Assembly: GCF_000380245.2 (NCBI RefSeq)
Contig: NZ_HG428742.1
Coordinates: forward strand, 235,245-299,244
Reading direction: 5' to 3'
Length of the DNA stretch: 64,000 nt
Source of the DNA: Bacillus massiliigorillae
Lineage (GTDB): Bacteria > Bacillota > Bacilli > Bacillales > DSM-1321
Below are positions 46,601 to 55,810 of the stretch, in pieces; positions within the stretch are counted from its first letter, which is position 1; each line of letters opens with the position of its first letter. Made by a program: the position numbers and the translations under genes. Under the pieces are notes generated by a model. The model ran no database searches. It was not told the DNA's origin and saw nothing but the letters and a program-made list of their open reading frames with translations.

Positions 46601-47886
46601 GCTATTATAAAATTATCCGCTTTAACACTATCAAGCGCCTTCGAAAAATTCACTTCAATTTCTGTTAAACTTACATATTTAATTTCAGTAATTTTTGGTC
46701 CTGGAGGAGCTGCCGGACTTGAGAAGGTTGCTGAAAATGGTGGTTGTATCTCTTTATCAATCGTAATACCTTCTCCACTAATTTCATAGTTCTTACCATA
46801 TTCAAGCTTATCTACAGTTAATGTAACCTTTCTCTTGTCAGGACCTAATTTAACACTCTTAATTTTGACTCCATCTATTTTAAAGTGTTCTGTCTTAACA
46901 CTATCAACTGCCTTAGAAAGGGTAACTTCTACTTCTGTTAAACTTACAAACTTAGCCGTTGATATTGCCAATGCTGGAGGAGTTGGTTCAGACTCAAATG
47001 TTGCAGAGGTAGCTGGTTGTAATTCTTTATTAACTGAAATTCCTTCTGCTTTTACCGTATAAGTTTCATCAAAATCTAAACTATCCACCTTTAATGTAAC
47101 AGTTCTCTTATCATTTGCTAGTTTTACACTGGATACCTTCGCACCATCAATAACAAAGTTATACACCTTTACAGAATCAATCATTGTCGAGAAGGTTACT
47201 TCAACTTCCGTTCTTGATATATATTTGGCATTAGCTATTCCAAATTTAGTTGGTTTATCAGGTTCATATGGATTATTAGGATCATACTTACCTACCTTAC
47301 TAGCTCTATATAAAAAATTAGCAAAATCCCCACGTTTCACTGGATGGCTAGTTCCAAACAATGTAGAAGAAACTCCATAAGTAATCTGATAGTCATATAA
47401 AGCTGAAACGGCACTACTAAAGTAACTTGGAACATCCGTAAATGGCATATTAGCCGAACCTTTCAAATTATATGCTCTTTGAATCATTAAAGCCATTTCT
47501 CCACGCGAAATTAGACTGTGCGAATTAAACTGAGTTGGCGATACCCCTTTTATAATTCCAACTGCTTTAAGTACATTTACATACGGTATTGCTCTCGCAG
47601 GTACATCCGTAAATCCAGATGGTGGAGCTCCATAAGGATTTAAATTTAAAGCTTTTGCAAACATCACAGCTGCATCAACACGCTTTATATCTTTATAAAC
47701 ACCAAATGTTTTAGGTGAAAAACCTTGTATTCCTCTCTCAGCTAGATAATTAACCGCTTCTTTATATGAAGGACCGACATCTGTGAATGCAGCCATTGCT
47801 CCGATTGGTGCAACCGCAGTTGCTACTAGAGTAGCACTAACAGATGATGCCATGAATTTATATACTCTTTTAGATTGTTTAGCCAT
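43663..47886 (-). CDS. Giant SLH surface protein with seven Ig-like repeats and a beta-solenoid-like C-terminus
   Basis: A 1407-residue exported protein. Signal peptide (1-33), three SLH domains (about 34-205), then seven tandem Ig-like repeats of about 80-95 residues, each with the pattern (T/S)xxEVxxSKxxDSVKxxNFxIDGxKxKSxKLxxDKRxVTLTxxxL. Next comes a region shared with the protein at 33762 (AKVVDTPLAYDFL and DNDNNLDNGLEIIEIYL), a VTYGPSTG motif and about 230 residues of Asn/Val/Ile-rich short strands resembling a parallel beta-helix. The start is ATG with GGGAGAG upstream. Likely a wall-bound adhesin or S-layer accessory protein. The tandem repeats are similar at DNA level, so copy number could vary by recombination. 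Confidence 0.87.
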   Translation of the reverse strand: MAKQSKRVYKFMASSVSATLVATAVAPIGAMAAFTDVGPSYKEAVNYLAERGIQGFSPKTFGVYKDIKRVDAAVMFAKALNLNPYGAPPSGFTDVPARAIPYVNVLKAVGIIKGVSPTQFNSHSLISRGEMALMIQRAYNLKGSANMPFTDVPSYFSSAVSALYDYQITYGVSSTLFGTSHPVKRGDFANFLYRASKVGKYDPNNPYEPDKPTKFGIANAKYISRTEVEVTFSTMIDSVKVYNFVIDGAKVSSVKLANDKRTVTLKVDSLDFDETYTVKAEGISVNKELQPATSATFESEPTPPALAISTAKFVSLTEVEVTLSKAVDSVKTEHFKIDGVKIKSVKLGPDKRKVTLTVDKLEYGKNYEISGEGITIDKEIQPPFSATFSSPAAPPGPKITEIKYVSLTEIEVNFSKALDSVKADNFIIAGVKVKGAKLSADKKKVILTLDTLAHSKIYEIKVEGITVNKEVQTITPSFFTTPAAPAGAMITGVKFETLTSIEVSFANPIDSVKPTNFSIDGVTIKSAKLSSDKKKVTLTLDVLQHSKTYTVKANGLTINKVKQGASSYTFTTPAVPPGATILKVNPLNIQEVEVTFTKEIDAVKVTNFSIEGLKIKSAKLKEDKRTVSLVIEGMNYDTSYLIKAEGITVNKVKQPLSSDSFTSIKPPANAKLTIAEATMVRSNEVELRFNKSVDSVKPTNFYIEKMGADGNEEIPVKAAKVQSDKRKVTITTTDPLEYGKKNYKIKALGITANKVLQSTAETDFSSPMNPDGGFLDIKGVKFLGQTTLEVTLSTEVDSVKATNFRVEGKKVTAAKLAKDKRTVTLTVTTLDFDTEYNLIVEDVKVNKDTHPPASKSFKTLPMNEVWGIKTSVSEYVTKPDKSTERQITFQLINKITKTVETKVSGFVIELSTSEGQFDKRQITLTKGTASAILKVPPVSEDKVARVTAKVVDTPLAYDFLENYSEVMDVPLYSTFNGSFNIIGVVGVKDALVEKDNDGNIIEVYDKIIVTFSKSYKYELANNLANFKLNNKPFVKATEDSPEGSYIAGAKLDFKDNDNNLDNGLEIIEIYLKTKGVSEDLKLKKGENLLVINDSLLSNDNVILSGDTIKYFSTEFDISNKLNEVGVHTFQDPLYVYTTGQFVTYGPSTGGLSEIEGERVYIRNPKNEDNPENEKLKRIDLRNLVFYKGLTVEAKAETFNINEQVSVYNTLVFDKSTVNFTSTINNKSKLNDVEIKDAKEGVTFSNIANGSVENMIINTEAPVTLEGNFKNVKIINKKAHVIIRGTVDNLENNVSNSVVEVNGTVSNINVNKNTELDGRGSIDNVNINAKAVVTVHTKIKNFITNAESTIKIDAVGRINELIANEPTTLMGIRGSYGTIDVIKEKVLGYVIDVDDKFIDAVLVDSTTP

Positions 47887-48044
47887 TCAAAATTTCTCTC
47901 CCTTCACTTCCTAATAGTTAATAAGGACTTTTATTCATATTTTCAGAAAATGTCCTAAGTAACAAAAACAAATCCTTCTCAAGACCATCTTTCTTCCTCT
48001 TATTTTTATCGGCATAAATTCTTGATACTGTACAATGTACTATT

Positions 48045-48083
48045 AAAAAACACACCTGCAAAAATTTCAGATACAGGTGTGTT
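48045..48083 (-). terminator. Terminator of the Ig-repeat secreted protein
   Basis: AACACACCTG (48049-48058) pairs with CAGGTGTGTT (48074-48083); the preceding A-run gives TTTTTT on the minus strand. Confidence 0.8.
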
Positions 48084-48094
48084 ATGTAAAACAT

Positions 48095-50947
48095 TTAATT
48101 TACATTAATGGTCTTTACAGCTGGAGCATTTGTTTTAACAGAGTCCTTAGCTGTAATGGTGATTTTTGTTATCGGTGGTTTTGGACTTTTAGGTATACTA
48201 ATTTTGATAGAATATTGGTATTTTCCATCATTATCTAATTTAGCAGTCGCACTACCTAAGGATTTTCCATTTTCATCTGTAGCTTTAATGGAAGCTTTCT
48301 CATTTACTTTCCCACTAACAATATAATACTTTTCATCTGCTGATTTAGTGAGGGTTGGCTCTTCTAATACTGGTGGCGTAGCATCTTTCACCACAACTGT
48401 TTTCTTAGATACATTCCCTTTTGCACTCTTATCTTTAAAAAGGAAAATAAGCTTTGTATTAGCTGGTTGTTTTGGTACTTTTACAGTAAACAAACCTTTA
48501 TTTCCAATCTTTACGGGCTTTTTATCTTGTAAAATAGATTCACCATTCACAAGCACATCTACTGTACCTGCTTCATCTATTTTTCCAGTAACTTCACTAT
48601 CTCCCGTATCATCAATAACTATTGTTTTTGGTTCCAATAATTTCGGAGGAGTAGTATCAGCTTTTACTTTAATAACTGTCGCTTTTTTCGTTACATTTCC
48701 AGCACTATCCATAGCGGTAAGGGTTATTGGGGTATCCTTCGGCAATAGTTTCTCTAGTGAGAATGTAAATTTTCTATTTTTATCAGTTGTTTTTGTTACT
48801 TTTGATTGACCAATATCCATAGTAACTTCTCCAGCTTCACTTAGCTCACCTTCAATAACTGTAGATGTGTCATAAACAGCATTAACTTTTTTAATAACAG
48901 GAGGTACACCATCTTTAACTATTACATCATCACTTTTCGTTTTATTACCAACTAAATCTATTAATTCAAAACTAATTTTTGTTCCAATAGTTTGTTTTTT
49001 AATAGTAAATTTAAAATTTCCTAATGCATCTGTTTTCGCAGAATTCTTTAGTAGTGGTTTATCATTTGCGTACAATTGAACAGTAGCTTCTTTACTACTT
49101 TTTCCTACTATACTAGTTGTTTGATCCGTAATTTTTGGTGTTACTTCTAATGTAGGTTGTGTTGTGTCTTTTTTAACTGTAACATGCACAACCTCACTCT
49201 CTTGCTGAGGTTTCAAATTATCTACTGCTTGAATAGTAACAATATCATTTTGGTTCAAAACATTTTTCAATGAAACTGTAAAAGGATATAAACCATTTTT
49301 ATCACGAGCAGATTCCTTTACTGTGACTTTACCAAGCACTCGATTGCCTAATGTAGCTGTTACAACCCCCGGCTTATTGACAGTCCCACTAATAACTTTA
49401 CTTGAATTAAAAATGTCCTTCACCACAACCACTGGTGGTTCATTATCTGCTTTAGAATTTACAGTGACAACCAGCTTCGTTTGGTTAGGAGTAGGTCTTT
49501 TTGTATCTTTAAAAATAAAAGTTACTTTCTTATTAGCAATCAGTGATTTTACATTTATCGAAAATGAACCATCTTTTTTAGTAGGCAATGGTTCAGAAAT
49601 ACCTGAATCAAGAATAGTCTCCTTATCAATTACCGCTTCTATTGTTCCTTTCTTATTCAATTTACCATTTATCACCGTTTGACCTTCTACTAAACTAAGT
49701 GTAGTTTCTAACTTCGGTGCTCTAAGATCATCCTTAACAATAGCTATATATTCTTTACTTTTGTTGCTACTACTATCCTCTGCAACTATTTTTATTTTTG
49801 TACCTATTGGTAATTTTCCCCCTAAAGTAATAGCCAACTTATAAATGTCATCCTTTAATTCATTTGTGAAAGTTGTAGTTACTACTTTCCACTCATTAGA
49901 GGTTGAGTTATACATTTCTACATTTACAGATTCTATTTCTTTATCCGACTCACCAGTAATAATTGAAGTAGTGTCATAAATTTCATCAACTTTAGTAATA
50001 ATAGGGGCTATTACATCTGTTACTGTTACTATAATTTCATCCGTATTAAAGTTTCCTGCTGCATCCTTAATAACAATTTTAATATCCGTCCCGCTTGGTT
50101 GTTTAGCAATAGGCATTTTAAAATTCCCATCCTTATCTGTTAAAAACGGGTTAGCATTTAATGGTTTTTCATCAACAAATAACTGTACATAAGCTATTTT
50201 GTTAACTTTTCCTTCCACTATCGTCGAATTATTTGTAACTATAGGTGTAGTAACTAAAGAAGGTTCATCTCCATCACTCTTGACGGTTACATTTACAACT
50301 TTACTTTCTAAAGAAGGTGTAGCATTATCTTTCATTTGAAAGGCTAATACATCCCCTTTTTTATAAAAAGAATCTAATTCTAAACTAAATTCGTATTTAT
50401 TATCCGAAATTCTATTTGCCTCTGTTATCATAACTGTTCCTATTGTTTTGTTACCATAAGTAGCCGTCATAACCCCTGGTTCACTAACATTTCCTGTAGC
50501 ATATTTGGAAGTATCAGATATTTGATCGATTCTTTTGATTTCTGGAGGTGTAGTATCTTGAACAGTGACTATTTCACAAGAGGTACTTTTATCCTCATCC
50601 GTACCAATAAATTCGAAAGTTATTTTTGTATTTGCTTTCTGTTTTGGAATTTTAACTTCAAATTCTTTACTTGGTGTTTCAGTCGACGTAAGTTCTATAC
50701 CATTAGTTATATTATTATTATTATAAATAACTACCCTAACTATTGCCTCTCTATCTAATGCTCCTTTAATAGTGTAATCTCTTGAGTCACCAACAATTCC
50801 GATTGGTGTTACTAGTTTTGGTGCTTCATAGTCTCCGCTTGTTGCAGCGATTGCTTCTGAATGAAAAATACCAGTTCCACTTAAAATAGTAGAAGAGGTT
50901 AGAACACATGCAAGAGCTAAAGACATTATGTATTTTTTCTTTTTCAT
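48095..50947 (-). CDS. Secreted protein made of about eleven bacterial Ig-like repeats
   Basis: A 950-residue exported protein. A signal peptide (1-35, MKKKKYIMSLALACVL...SEAIA) is followed by about eleven repeats of 80-90 residues, most containing a V(T/V)GK(V/L)(N/D)(K/E)xG.V or ITGxxxxPG motif and ending in V(V)KDxxPP. This is typical of Big_6-type Ig domains in adhesins and wall proteins. There is no SLH domain, no LPxTG and no C-terminal membrane helix, so it is either released or held by contacts with other surface proteins. AAGGAGG lies 8-9 bases before the start. It shares the locus with SLH proteins and may be a co-assembling filament or matrix protein; function unknown. Confidence 0.8.
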   Translation of the reverse strand: MKKKKYIMSLALACVLTSSTILSGTGIFHSEAIAATSGDYEAPKLVTPIGIVGDSRDYTIKGALDREAIVRVVIYNNNNITNGIELTSTETPSKEFEVKIPKQKANTKITFEFIGTDEDKSTSCEIVTVQDTTPPEIKRIDQISDTSKYATGNVSEPGVMTATYGNKTIGTVMITEANRISDNKYEFSLELDSFYKKGDVLAFQMKDNATPSLESKVVNVTVKSDGDEPSLVTTPIVTNNSTIVEGKVNKIAYVQLFVDEKPLNANPFLTDKDGNFKMPIAKQPSGTDIKIVIKDAAGNFNTDEIIVTVTDVIAPIITKVDEIYDTTSIITGESDKEIESVNVEMYNSTSNEWKVVTTTFTNELKDDIYKLAITLGGKLPIGTKIKIVAEDSSSNKSKEYIAIVKDDLRAPKLETTLSLVEGQTVINGKLNKKGTIEAVIDKETILDSGISEPLPTKKDGSFSINVKSLIANKKVTFIFKDTKRPTPNQTKLVVTVNSKADNEPPVVVVKDIFNSSKVISGTVNKPGVVTATLGNRVLGKVTVKESARDKNGLYPFTVSLKNVLNQNDIVTIQAVDNLKPQQESEVVHVTVKKDTTQPTLEVTPKITDQTTSIVGKSSKEATVQLYANDKPLLKNSAKTDALGNFKFTIKKQTIGTKISFELIDLVGNKTKSDDVIVKDGVPPVIKKVNAVYDTSTVIEGELSEAGEVTMDIGQSKVTKTTDKNRKFTFSLEKLLPKDTPITLTAMDSAGNVTKKATVIKVKADTTPPKLLEPKTIVIDDTGDSEVTGKIDEAGTVDVLVNGESILQDKKPVKIGNKGLFTVKVPKQPANTKLIFLFKDKSAKGNVSKKTVVVKDATPPVLEEPTLTKSADEKYYIVSGKVNEKASIKATDENGKSLGSATAKLDNDGKYQYSIKISIPKSPKPPITKITITAKDSVKTNAPAVKTINVN

Positions 50948-51468
50948 TGTTATATCCTCCTTATCTTTAACATTATGAAGTACTACAAAAAGCCCATATA
51001 TTGTCTTTTATCGTCCTCGATTACCAAAAGTTTAGCCATTTATCCCTAAAGTTCCTATGCATTCGAATGTTATTCATTTATTATTCAAAATTCATCAATA
51101 ATTTTCGATATATCACAAACACTCTATACAACTTACTACATAATAAAAAAGCACTACCATACTCAATCTATACGATTTCGTGAATGGCTAGCACTTTTTC
51201 TTCATTATTTAACCTCCCTACTTCAACCTTTAAAAATAAACATTATATGTAAAATACACCAGAAATAAATTAGCTATAGGTCAAAATAATAAAATTTACA
51301 TTCTTAGTTATTTAGCAATTAGAATATAAATCTCCTAAACTACTCCTAACTAATCTAGTTAGCAATAATTAGAACTGTTATATACAGGCACACAATATGT
51401 AAATACAATACAAAATATCTATTTTATGGTATTTTATTATTAGTATATATGAAGGGAAATCTATTGAA
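50948..51468. other. Intergenic region between divergent surface-protein genes
   Basis: 521 AT-rich bases containing the divergent promoters. At 51148-51206 an imperfect hairpin with long loop (AAAAAGTGCTAGCCAT and ATGGTAGTGCTTTTTT on the minus strand, with G-U pairs) looks like a minus-strand terminator that is not attached to any present gene, perhaps the trace of a lost one. No ORF with a ribosome site is seen. Confidence 0.45.
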
Positions 51469-52347
51469 ATGAAAAAAGAATTATTATTCACCGCAGCCAC
51501 TGTAACAATTGCAGCGGTAGCCGTTGCACCTCAAATACAAGTCCAGGCTTCAAGCGCAGATACTCCACCTGGCTTCTACAACATTTCAACTAAGAAATAT
51601 ACGAGTATGAATTTGTTTCAACTACTATCTACACAAGAAAAAATATCATTACTTCTTCATAATGATACTTATGTCTTAGTAGGTACTAATGTATTACAAG
51701 CGAAACACTTGTTATTCTCAACTGATGCTACAATTAATCGCTCTATTATACCTTTATATAGTTTTGAAACTATCAATAACATTGATCTATCAGTAATCGC
51801 CAATACGACATTAGCATCTAAAGTAATCAATATAAAATCTCTCAATAAAACAACCGTAGAGGTAACGTTTTCTGAAACAATAAATAGCCTATCATCCTTA
51901 TACTTTGCTATCGAAGGTCTTAATGTAGTACAAACAAGCACGAAAAACACTGATAATAAAACCGTTATCCTTACAACAGCTTTACAACAGGATGGAAGAG
52001 AATACATCGTTAGACTTAATAATACGATAATCGGTAAATTCAAAACTATACCTTCAGCACCTACATCCATAACATTACTACATCCAGTTCAAGCCCAAGT
52101 AGGAAAGTCGATAACACTAAAAGCTGATATTGGTCAAAAAACAGCTGGTATACCTATAACATTCAACATCGATGCACCCACTGGGAGCTCTAATAAAGAT
52201 ATAATAGTTGAAATACTAACCAATGCAGAAGGTATAGCTCAATACACTTATACGCAAGAATCGTTAGGTCGTGATTTAATCACAGTCTACTTAACAAACT
52301 CGCTAATGATACAAGATTTAGGAGCGATTTACTGGGTAACTGAATAA
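51469..52347 (+). CDS. Secreted protein with unnamed N-terminal module and Ig-like domains
   Basis: A 292-residue exported protein: signal peptide (1-27, ending QVQA), then a module of about 70 residues (PPGFYNISTKKYTSMNLFQL...LFSTDATINRSIIPLYSFE). It is followed by an SbsA-type Ig domain (VINIKSLNKTTVEVTFSETI, about 122-195) and a second Ig-like domain (HPVQAQVGKSITLKADIG). The N-terminal module is clearly related to that of the large protein at 52410 on the other strand and to nothing else in the window. It takes the place where SLH domains sit in the other surface proteins. GAAGGGA precedes the ATG with rather long spacing. Function unknown. Confidence 0.75.
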   Translation: MKKELLFTAATVTIAAVAVAPQIQVQASSADTPPGFYNISTKKYTSMNLFQLLSTQEKISLLLHNDTYVLVGTNVLQAKHLLFSTDATINRSIIPLYSFETINNIDLSVIANTTLASKVINIKSLNKTTVEVTFSETINSLSSLYFAIEGLNVVQTSTKNTDNKTVILTTALQQDGREYIVRLNNTIIGKFKTIPSAPTSITLLHPVQAQVGKSITLKADIGQKTAGIPITFNIDAPTGSSNKDIIVEILTNAEGIAQYTYTQESLGRDLITVYLTNSLMIQDLGAIYWVTE

Positions 52348-52389
52348 AAAAACGCAGATGAAAATGATCTTCATTCATTCTCATCTGCG
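52346..52389. terminator. Shared terminator of convergent secreted-protein genes
   Basis: CGCAGATGA pairs with TCATCTGCG and there is inner AATGA/TCATT pairing. Seven T follow on the minus strand, so it is strongest for the gene at 52410. Confidence 0.75.
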
Positions 52390-52409
52390 CATCAACATAC
52401 TATGACTAA

Positions 52410-54716
52410 TTAATTTAATTCACTATAATAATCTCTATTAGTATCCAGATAACCCCATTCATAATCATCTCTATAAAAATACCCCAACTCAGTCAATTGA
52501 TCAAAAACTTTCTGCAATGACTCAACAATATCTGTAGTCTTTGTTAATGAACGAGCTGCTTCTGCCTCTGCAATTATCGCTGGAAGTTTTGCTCTTGCGT
52601 TAAGTGAAGTAGCTGGATTTACTAGCAATGAATTCATAAATTCAATATAATACTCTACTGACTCTTTTGGTTTAGTAAACCACATCGCTTTTGATCCAAA
52701 CATATCAAGTGTTTTCAAATCAAATTGTTCGCCGCCATTTGATACTTCTAATTCAAATACTCCCCAAATAGTACGATCACCAGAATTTTGAGGAACTTTG
52801 AATGTAAATTCAGGATGCGTGGCATTACCCTTGAATATTTTTACCGTTGCTTCTGAATTTGATAAGGCTGTATCACGAGAAAATCTGTGTACATAAAACA
52901 CATATCTTCCATCTTTCCATTGACGAACAGTAGTAGTTTCTGGACCATAATAATCCACATCATCCCAGTCCAAATCAACTAACTCAATATTCCCTTCTGA
53001 ATAATCACGATTCGCATAATACACATGGAACCCGTCTCCATTATTCCCTGGACCTGTAAAGTGGGAATCTACATCACTCTCTAAGCCATTCCACTCAAGC
53101 ATGATTTTCCACTCAGAACTAGCTGCCGCTCGAATTATTGTTCCATTTTGTTGTGTTTCAAAAGTAGAGCTTGCAACTGCTGTAGTAATTGGTGTATCAA
53201 CGTATCCACTACCTTTTATCGTACCATTATATACACCTGGAGCAGTATAAACGAAATAATAACCATTTGCGTCAGTAACAGCATCAGCTTGATCTGAATT
53301 ACTTGTAAAGCTTAAGCGTAAATTTGAAATGCCTTTACCATAAATATCTGTAATTCTTCCACTAAATCCTGTTGCCACCTTAAACGATCCTTGAACACTA
53401 TGACCTATAACACGGGTTACATTTGTTCCATCGATAGAAACTGGCTTAGGTGTTACAGTAACCGTCACAGTTTTACCAATATTACTACTTGTAATTTTAA
53501 TAGGTTTAAAAAAGAACATTCTATACGTCGGAACGTACTGTAAATCATCTAGTTGAATAATTTCACCATCAATTGTTGCTTTAACATCAAAATCATTTGC
53601 TGTTAAATTCGTTAGAGGATCTTCTAGATGAACCGCTATATATGACGGGCTTACTGCTATAGATTGTAGCGTTGTTGAAGAAGTACCTGTGTATCCTTCT
53701 GTAATACTCTCCCCACCAACAGTTATATCACGCCCATTAATGTCTAGAACAACATTTTGTGGTTTCGTTTCAATTGATGACCCTGCTGAACTTCCAGAAG
53801 CTTCAAGAAGACGAATTGCACCTTCTCCTAGAACAGAAGCAATAGCAGATAGTGCTAACGAATCAATACTAGAATTCGCTGGAAGATTAATTCTCACGTT
53901 TGTCGCAATTGAATTGACTGTATCAAAACGTCCCTCTAATGTCACATTACCAGATGTGTTCTGTAATGCTTCTGATAAAAATACATTTGTAAACCCATCA
54001 AAATCACCTGTTAAATTCTCTTCAAAAAGAATAGTAGGAGACTCTATTTTCACTTCGTCCACTCTTGTTTGTCCCTGAGCTACTACTCGAACTGAACCAT
54101 TATTTTTATTTACAATAATGGTTACTAAAGTAGAGTCATTGAAATGAATACTATTCTCTCCTCCACCTTTTACATAGGTTTGACCTTCTACTTTTATATT
54201 ATCAAAGTGAACATTTCCTTCCCCAACTGAAGAAGCAATCGTTAAATCACCTTTAATAATAGCATTCTTTAGTGTTACATCTGCCGCTTTCACCGTTACA
54301 TCTCCATCATATACATGTGGAGCATCTTGAGTACCACCATATGTACCTGCATGCTCAATTACACTCGGAGATGAATTCCCATCTACTTTCTTAATCTCAC
54401 CTGTTGAAGATATACTTACCTGTTTCGATGCTTCAAATTGTGCTAATGTCATAATACGACTGGCTAATTGAGCATCTGTTAACGTTACAACATCACTAGC
54501 TTTAATAACTTGACCACCAATTAATAAATACCAATTTCCTATGAAAAAACTAGCTTTGTTGGACGATGCTTGAAACTCACCTACCGACTTATACGATAGA
54601 GATGTTACATCATAAAAACCATCTGGAGCCGTTCTTTGTTCCGCATTAGCTAATGAAGGTGTTACAAGAGAGAACACCAACAAAAATGCTAACGCTAATC
54701 TTAATCCTCTAATCAC
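52410..54716 (-). CDS. Secreted multidomain protein: unnamed module, beta-solenoid-like part, carboxypeptidase-regulatory-like and YfaP-like domains
   Basis: A 768-residue exported protein. Signal peptide (1-25), then the module shared with 51469 (APDGFYDVTSLSYKSVGEFQ...TLTDAQLASRIMTLAQFEA). A GTYGGTQDAP segment leads into a run of short strands (GDVTVKAADVTLKNAIIKGDLTI) like the solenoid parts of the SLH proteins. Next are beta domains, a carboxypeptidase-regulatory-like domain (FSGRITDIYGKGISNLRLSF...ANGYYFVYTAPG), and a YfaP/DUF2135-like domain (LEWNGLESDVDSHFTGPG...RYVFYVHRFS). The C-terminus is helical. The start is GTG at 54716 with GTGAGGAATGG upstream. There is no SLH or sortase motif. 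Probably surface-associated; function not known. Confidence 0.75.
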   Translation of the reverse strand: MIRGLRLALAFLLVFSLVTPSLANAEQRTAPDGFYDVTSLSYKSVGEFQASSNKASFFIGNWYLLIGGQVIKASDVVTLTDAQLASRIMTLAQFEASKQVSISSTGEIKKVDGNSSPSVIEHAGTYGGTQDAPHVYDGDVTVKAADVTLKNAIIKGDLTIASSVGEGNVHFDNIKVEGQTYVKGGGENSIHFNDSTLVTIIVNKNNGSVRVVAQGQTRVDEVKIESPTILFEENLTGDFDGFTNVFLSEALQNTSGNVTLEGRFDTVNSIATNVRINLPANSSIDSLALSAIASVLGEGAIRLLEASGSSAGSSIETKPQNVVLDINGRDITVGGESITEGYTGTSSTTLQSIAVSPSYIAVHLEDPLTNLTANDFDVKATIDGEIIQLDDLQYVPTYRMFFFKPIKITSSNIGKTVTVTVTPKPVSIDGTNVTRVIGHSVQGSFKVATGFSGRITDIYGKGISNLRLSFTSNSDQADAVTDANGYYFVYTAPGVYNGTIKGSGYVDTPITTAVASSTFETQQNGTIIRAAASSEWKIMLEWNGLESDVDSHFTGPGNNGDGFHVYYANRDYSEGNIELVDLDWDDVDYYGPETTTVRQWKDGRYVFYVHRFSRDTALSNSEATVKIFKGNATHPEFTFKVPQNSGDRTIWGVFELEVSNGGEQFDLKTLDMFGSKAMWFTKPKESVEYYIEFMNSLLVNPATSLNARAKLPAIIAEAEAARSLTKTTDIVESLQKVFDQLTELGYFYRDDYEWGYLDTNRDYYSELN

Positions 54717-55181
54717 TCATCCATTCCTCACTTCTCTATTAAATTATTGGACTAATAACCTATTATTCTTCCCTTTAATTCCAAACAAAAGGAAATTAGA
54801 CCCGATATAATTATACATAATTTTCTAACTATTTAAACCGCATTAACCTTTTTTATACAAAAATGTTAATAAGCACATTTTGTTTTTATATCTGTTTAAC
54901 AATGATGATTAACAAGGTAATTTTTCTAATTGTTATAGGACCCTCTACTACTATTACTCACCGTCAATTTGAAACTACTATTGCTGGAGTTAATGATAGA
55001 GTTAAAATAAATCAAAACAAATATGCATTAAAACATTTAAATTTGGAATGAATTTTATTATAAATATAATAAATAAAACAACCCGATAATATCATAATAA
55101 AAGATACTACCGAGCTGCCTTTATATAGATTCAAATTAATTAGTTATTTAAGAGCGAATTTGACAAATTAATAATAAATTT
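54717..55181. other. Intergenic region, border of the accessory segment
   Basis: About 465 very AT-rich bases. It includes the promoter of the gene at 52410 and, at 55081-55116, a minus-strand terminator (CTCGGTAGTATC ... GATATTATCGGG with G-U pairs, then TTGTTTTA) that ends the gene at 55182. No coding sequence is supported. Confidence 0.55.
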
Positions 55182-55793
55182 TTATGATTTAACCAGGAAC
55201 TTGGTATTTAGAATTTTAAACAACTCGTTTACTTTTTCAATTTCCGAATCCATTAATGGTTCAGAAACCAAGTTTGTACTACCAATAGTAATAGACATCT
55301 TCCTAAATGTCTCTATATTATCGATTGTTACGGTAGTAGATTTTTGAGATTCTAGACTAGCCTCTAGGATCTCTTTTTCATTTTCTTTAACACTTTCTTT
55401 TTCTAAATAAAGTGTTATTAGTTCTTTCATTGGGACTAAACATTCTATAAAATCATTCTCCTCTTCCAAATCATTCTTACGATTAGGAACTAAAACAAGA
55501 TTTTTTTTCCTCAAATCAAAAATATTGCCATTTACATGTTTAACAAACTTACCTCTTTCTTTTTTATCAATAACGTTCATTAAAAGTCTCGATAATTTAA
55601 ACTCTCTAGACCCATTTTTACAAAGTATTCCGGGATTATTTTTTCTATTATAATAGGACCAGAAATTTTGTGTGAAATTATCGATCTTATCTAAATCCTC
55701 TGCATCTATAACAAATGAATTATGTATATTGTTTTCATTCCCTACACATACAGCAACGACATCATCATTTAAAAAGTAATACGCGTTTTTCAT
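55182..55793 (-). CDS. HNH/AP2-like nuclease-related protein
   Basis: A 203-residue protein. Residues 65-105 read REFKLSRLLMNVIDKKERGK, then FVKHVNGNIFDLRKKNLVLV, which fits the H..N..N..D.R..NL pattern of HNH or homing-type endonucleases found in phages and mobile DNA (usual form VDHINGD..DNR..NL). The residue before His is Lys instead of Asp, so catalysis may be reduced. The C-terminal half is helical and charged and not recognised. AAAGGAG is upstream of the ATG. It lies at the start of a region with recombinase remnants, consistent with mobile origin. Confidence 0.6.
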   Translation of the reverse strand: MKNAYYFLNDDVVAVCVGNENNIHNSFVIDAEDLDKIDNFTQNFWSYYNRKNNPGILCKNGSREFKLSRLLMNVIDKKERGKFVKHVNGNIFDLRKKNLVLVPNRKNDLEEENDFIECLVPMKELITLYLEKESVKENEKEILEASLESQKSTTVTIDNIETFRKMSITIGSTNLVSEPLMDSEIEKVNELFKILNTKFLVKS

Positions 55794-55810
55794 AAGTTTT
55801 CATCTCCTTT

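Noticed and set aside
54863..55051. 62-codon plus-strand frame between the YfaP-like gene and the HNH-like gene
   Set aside because: No ribosome site, hydrophobic AT-driven composition and no family resemblance.
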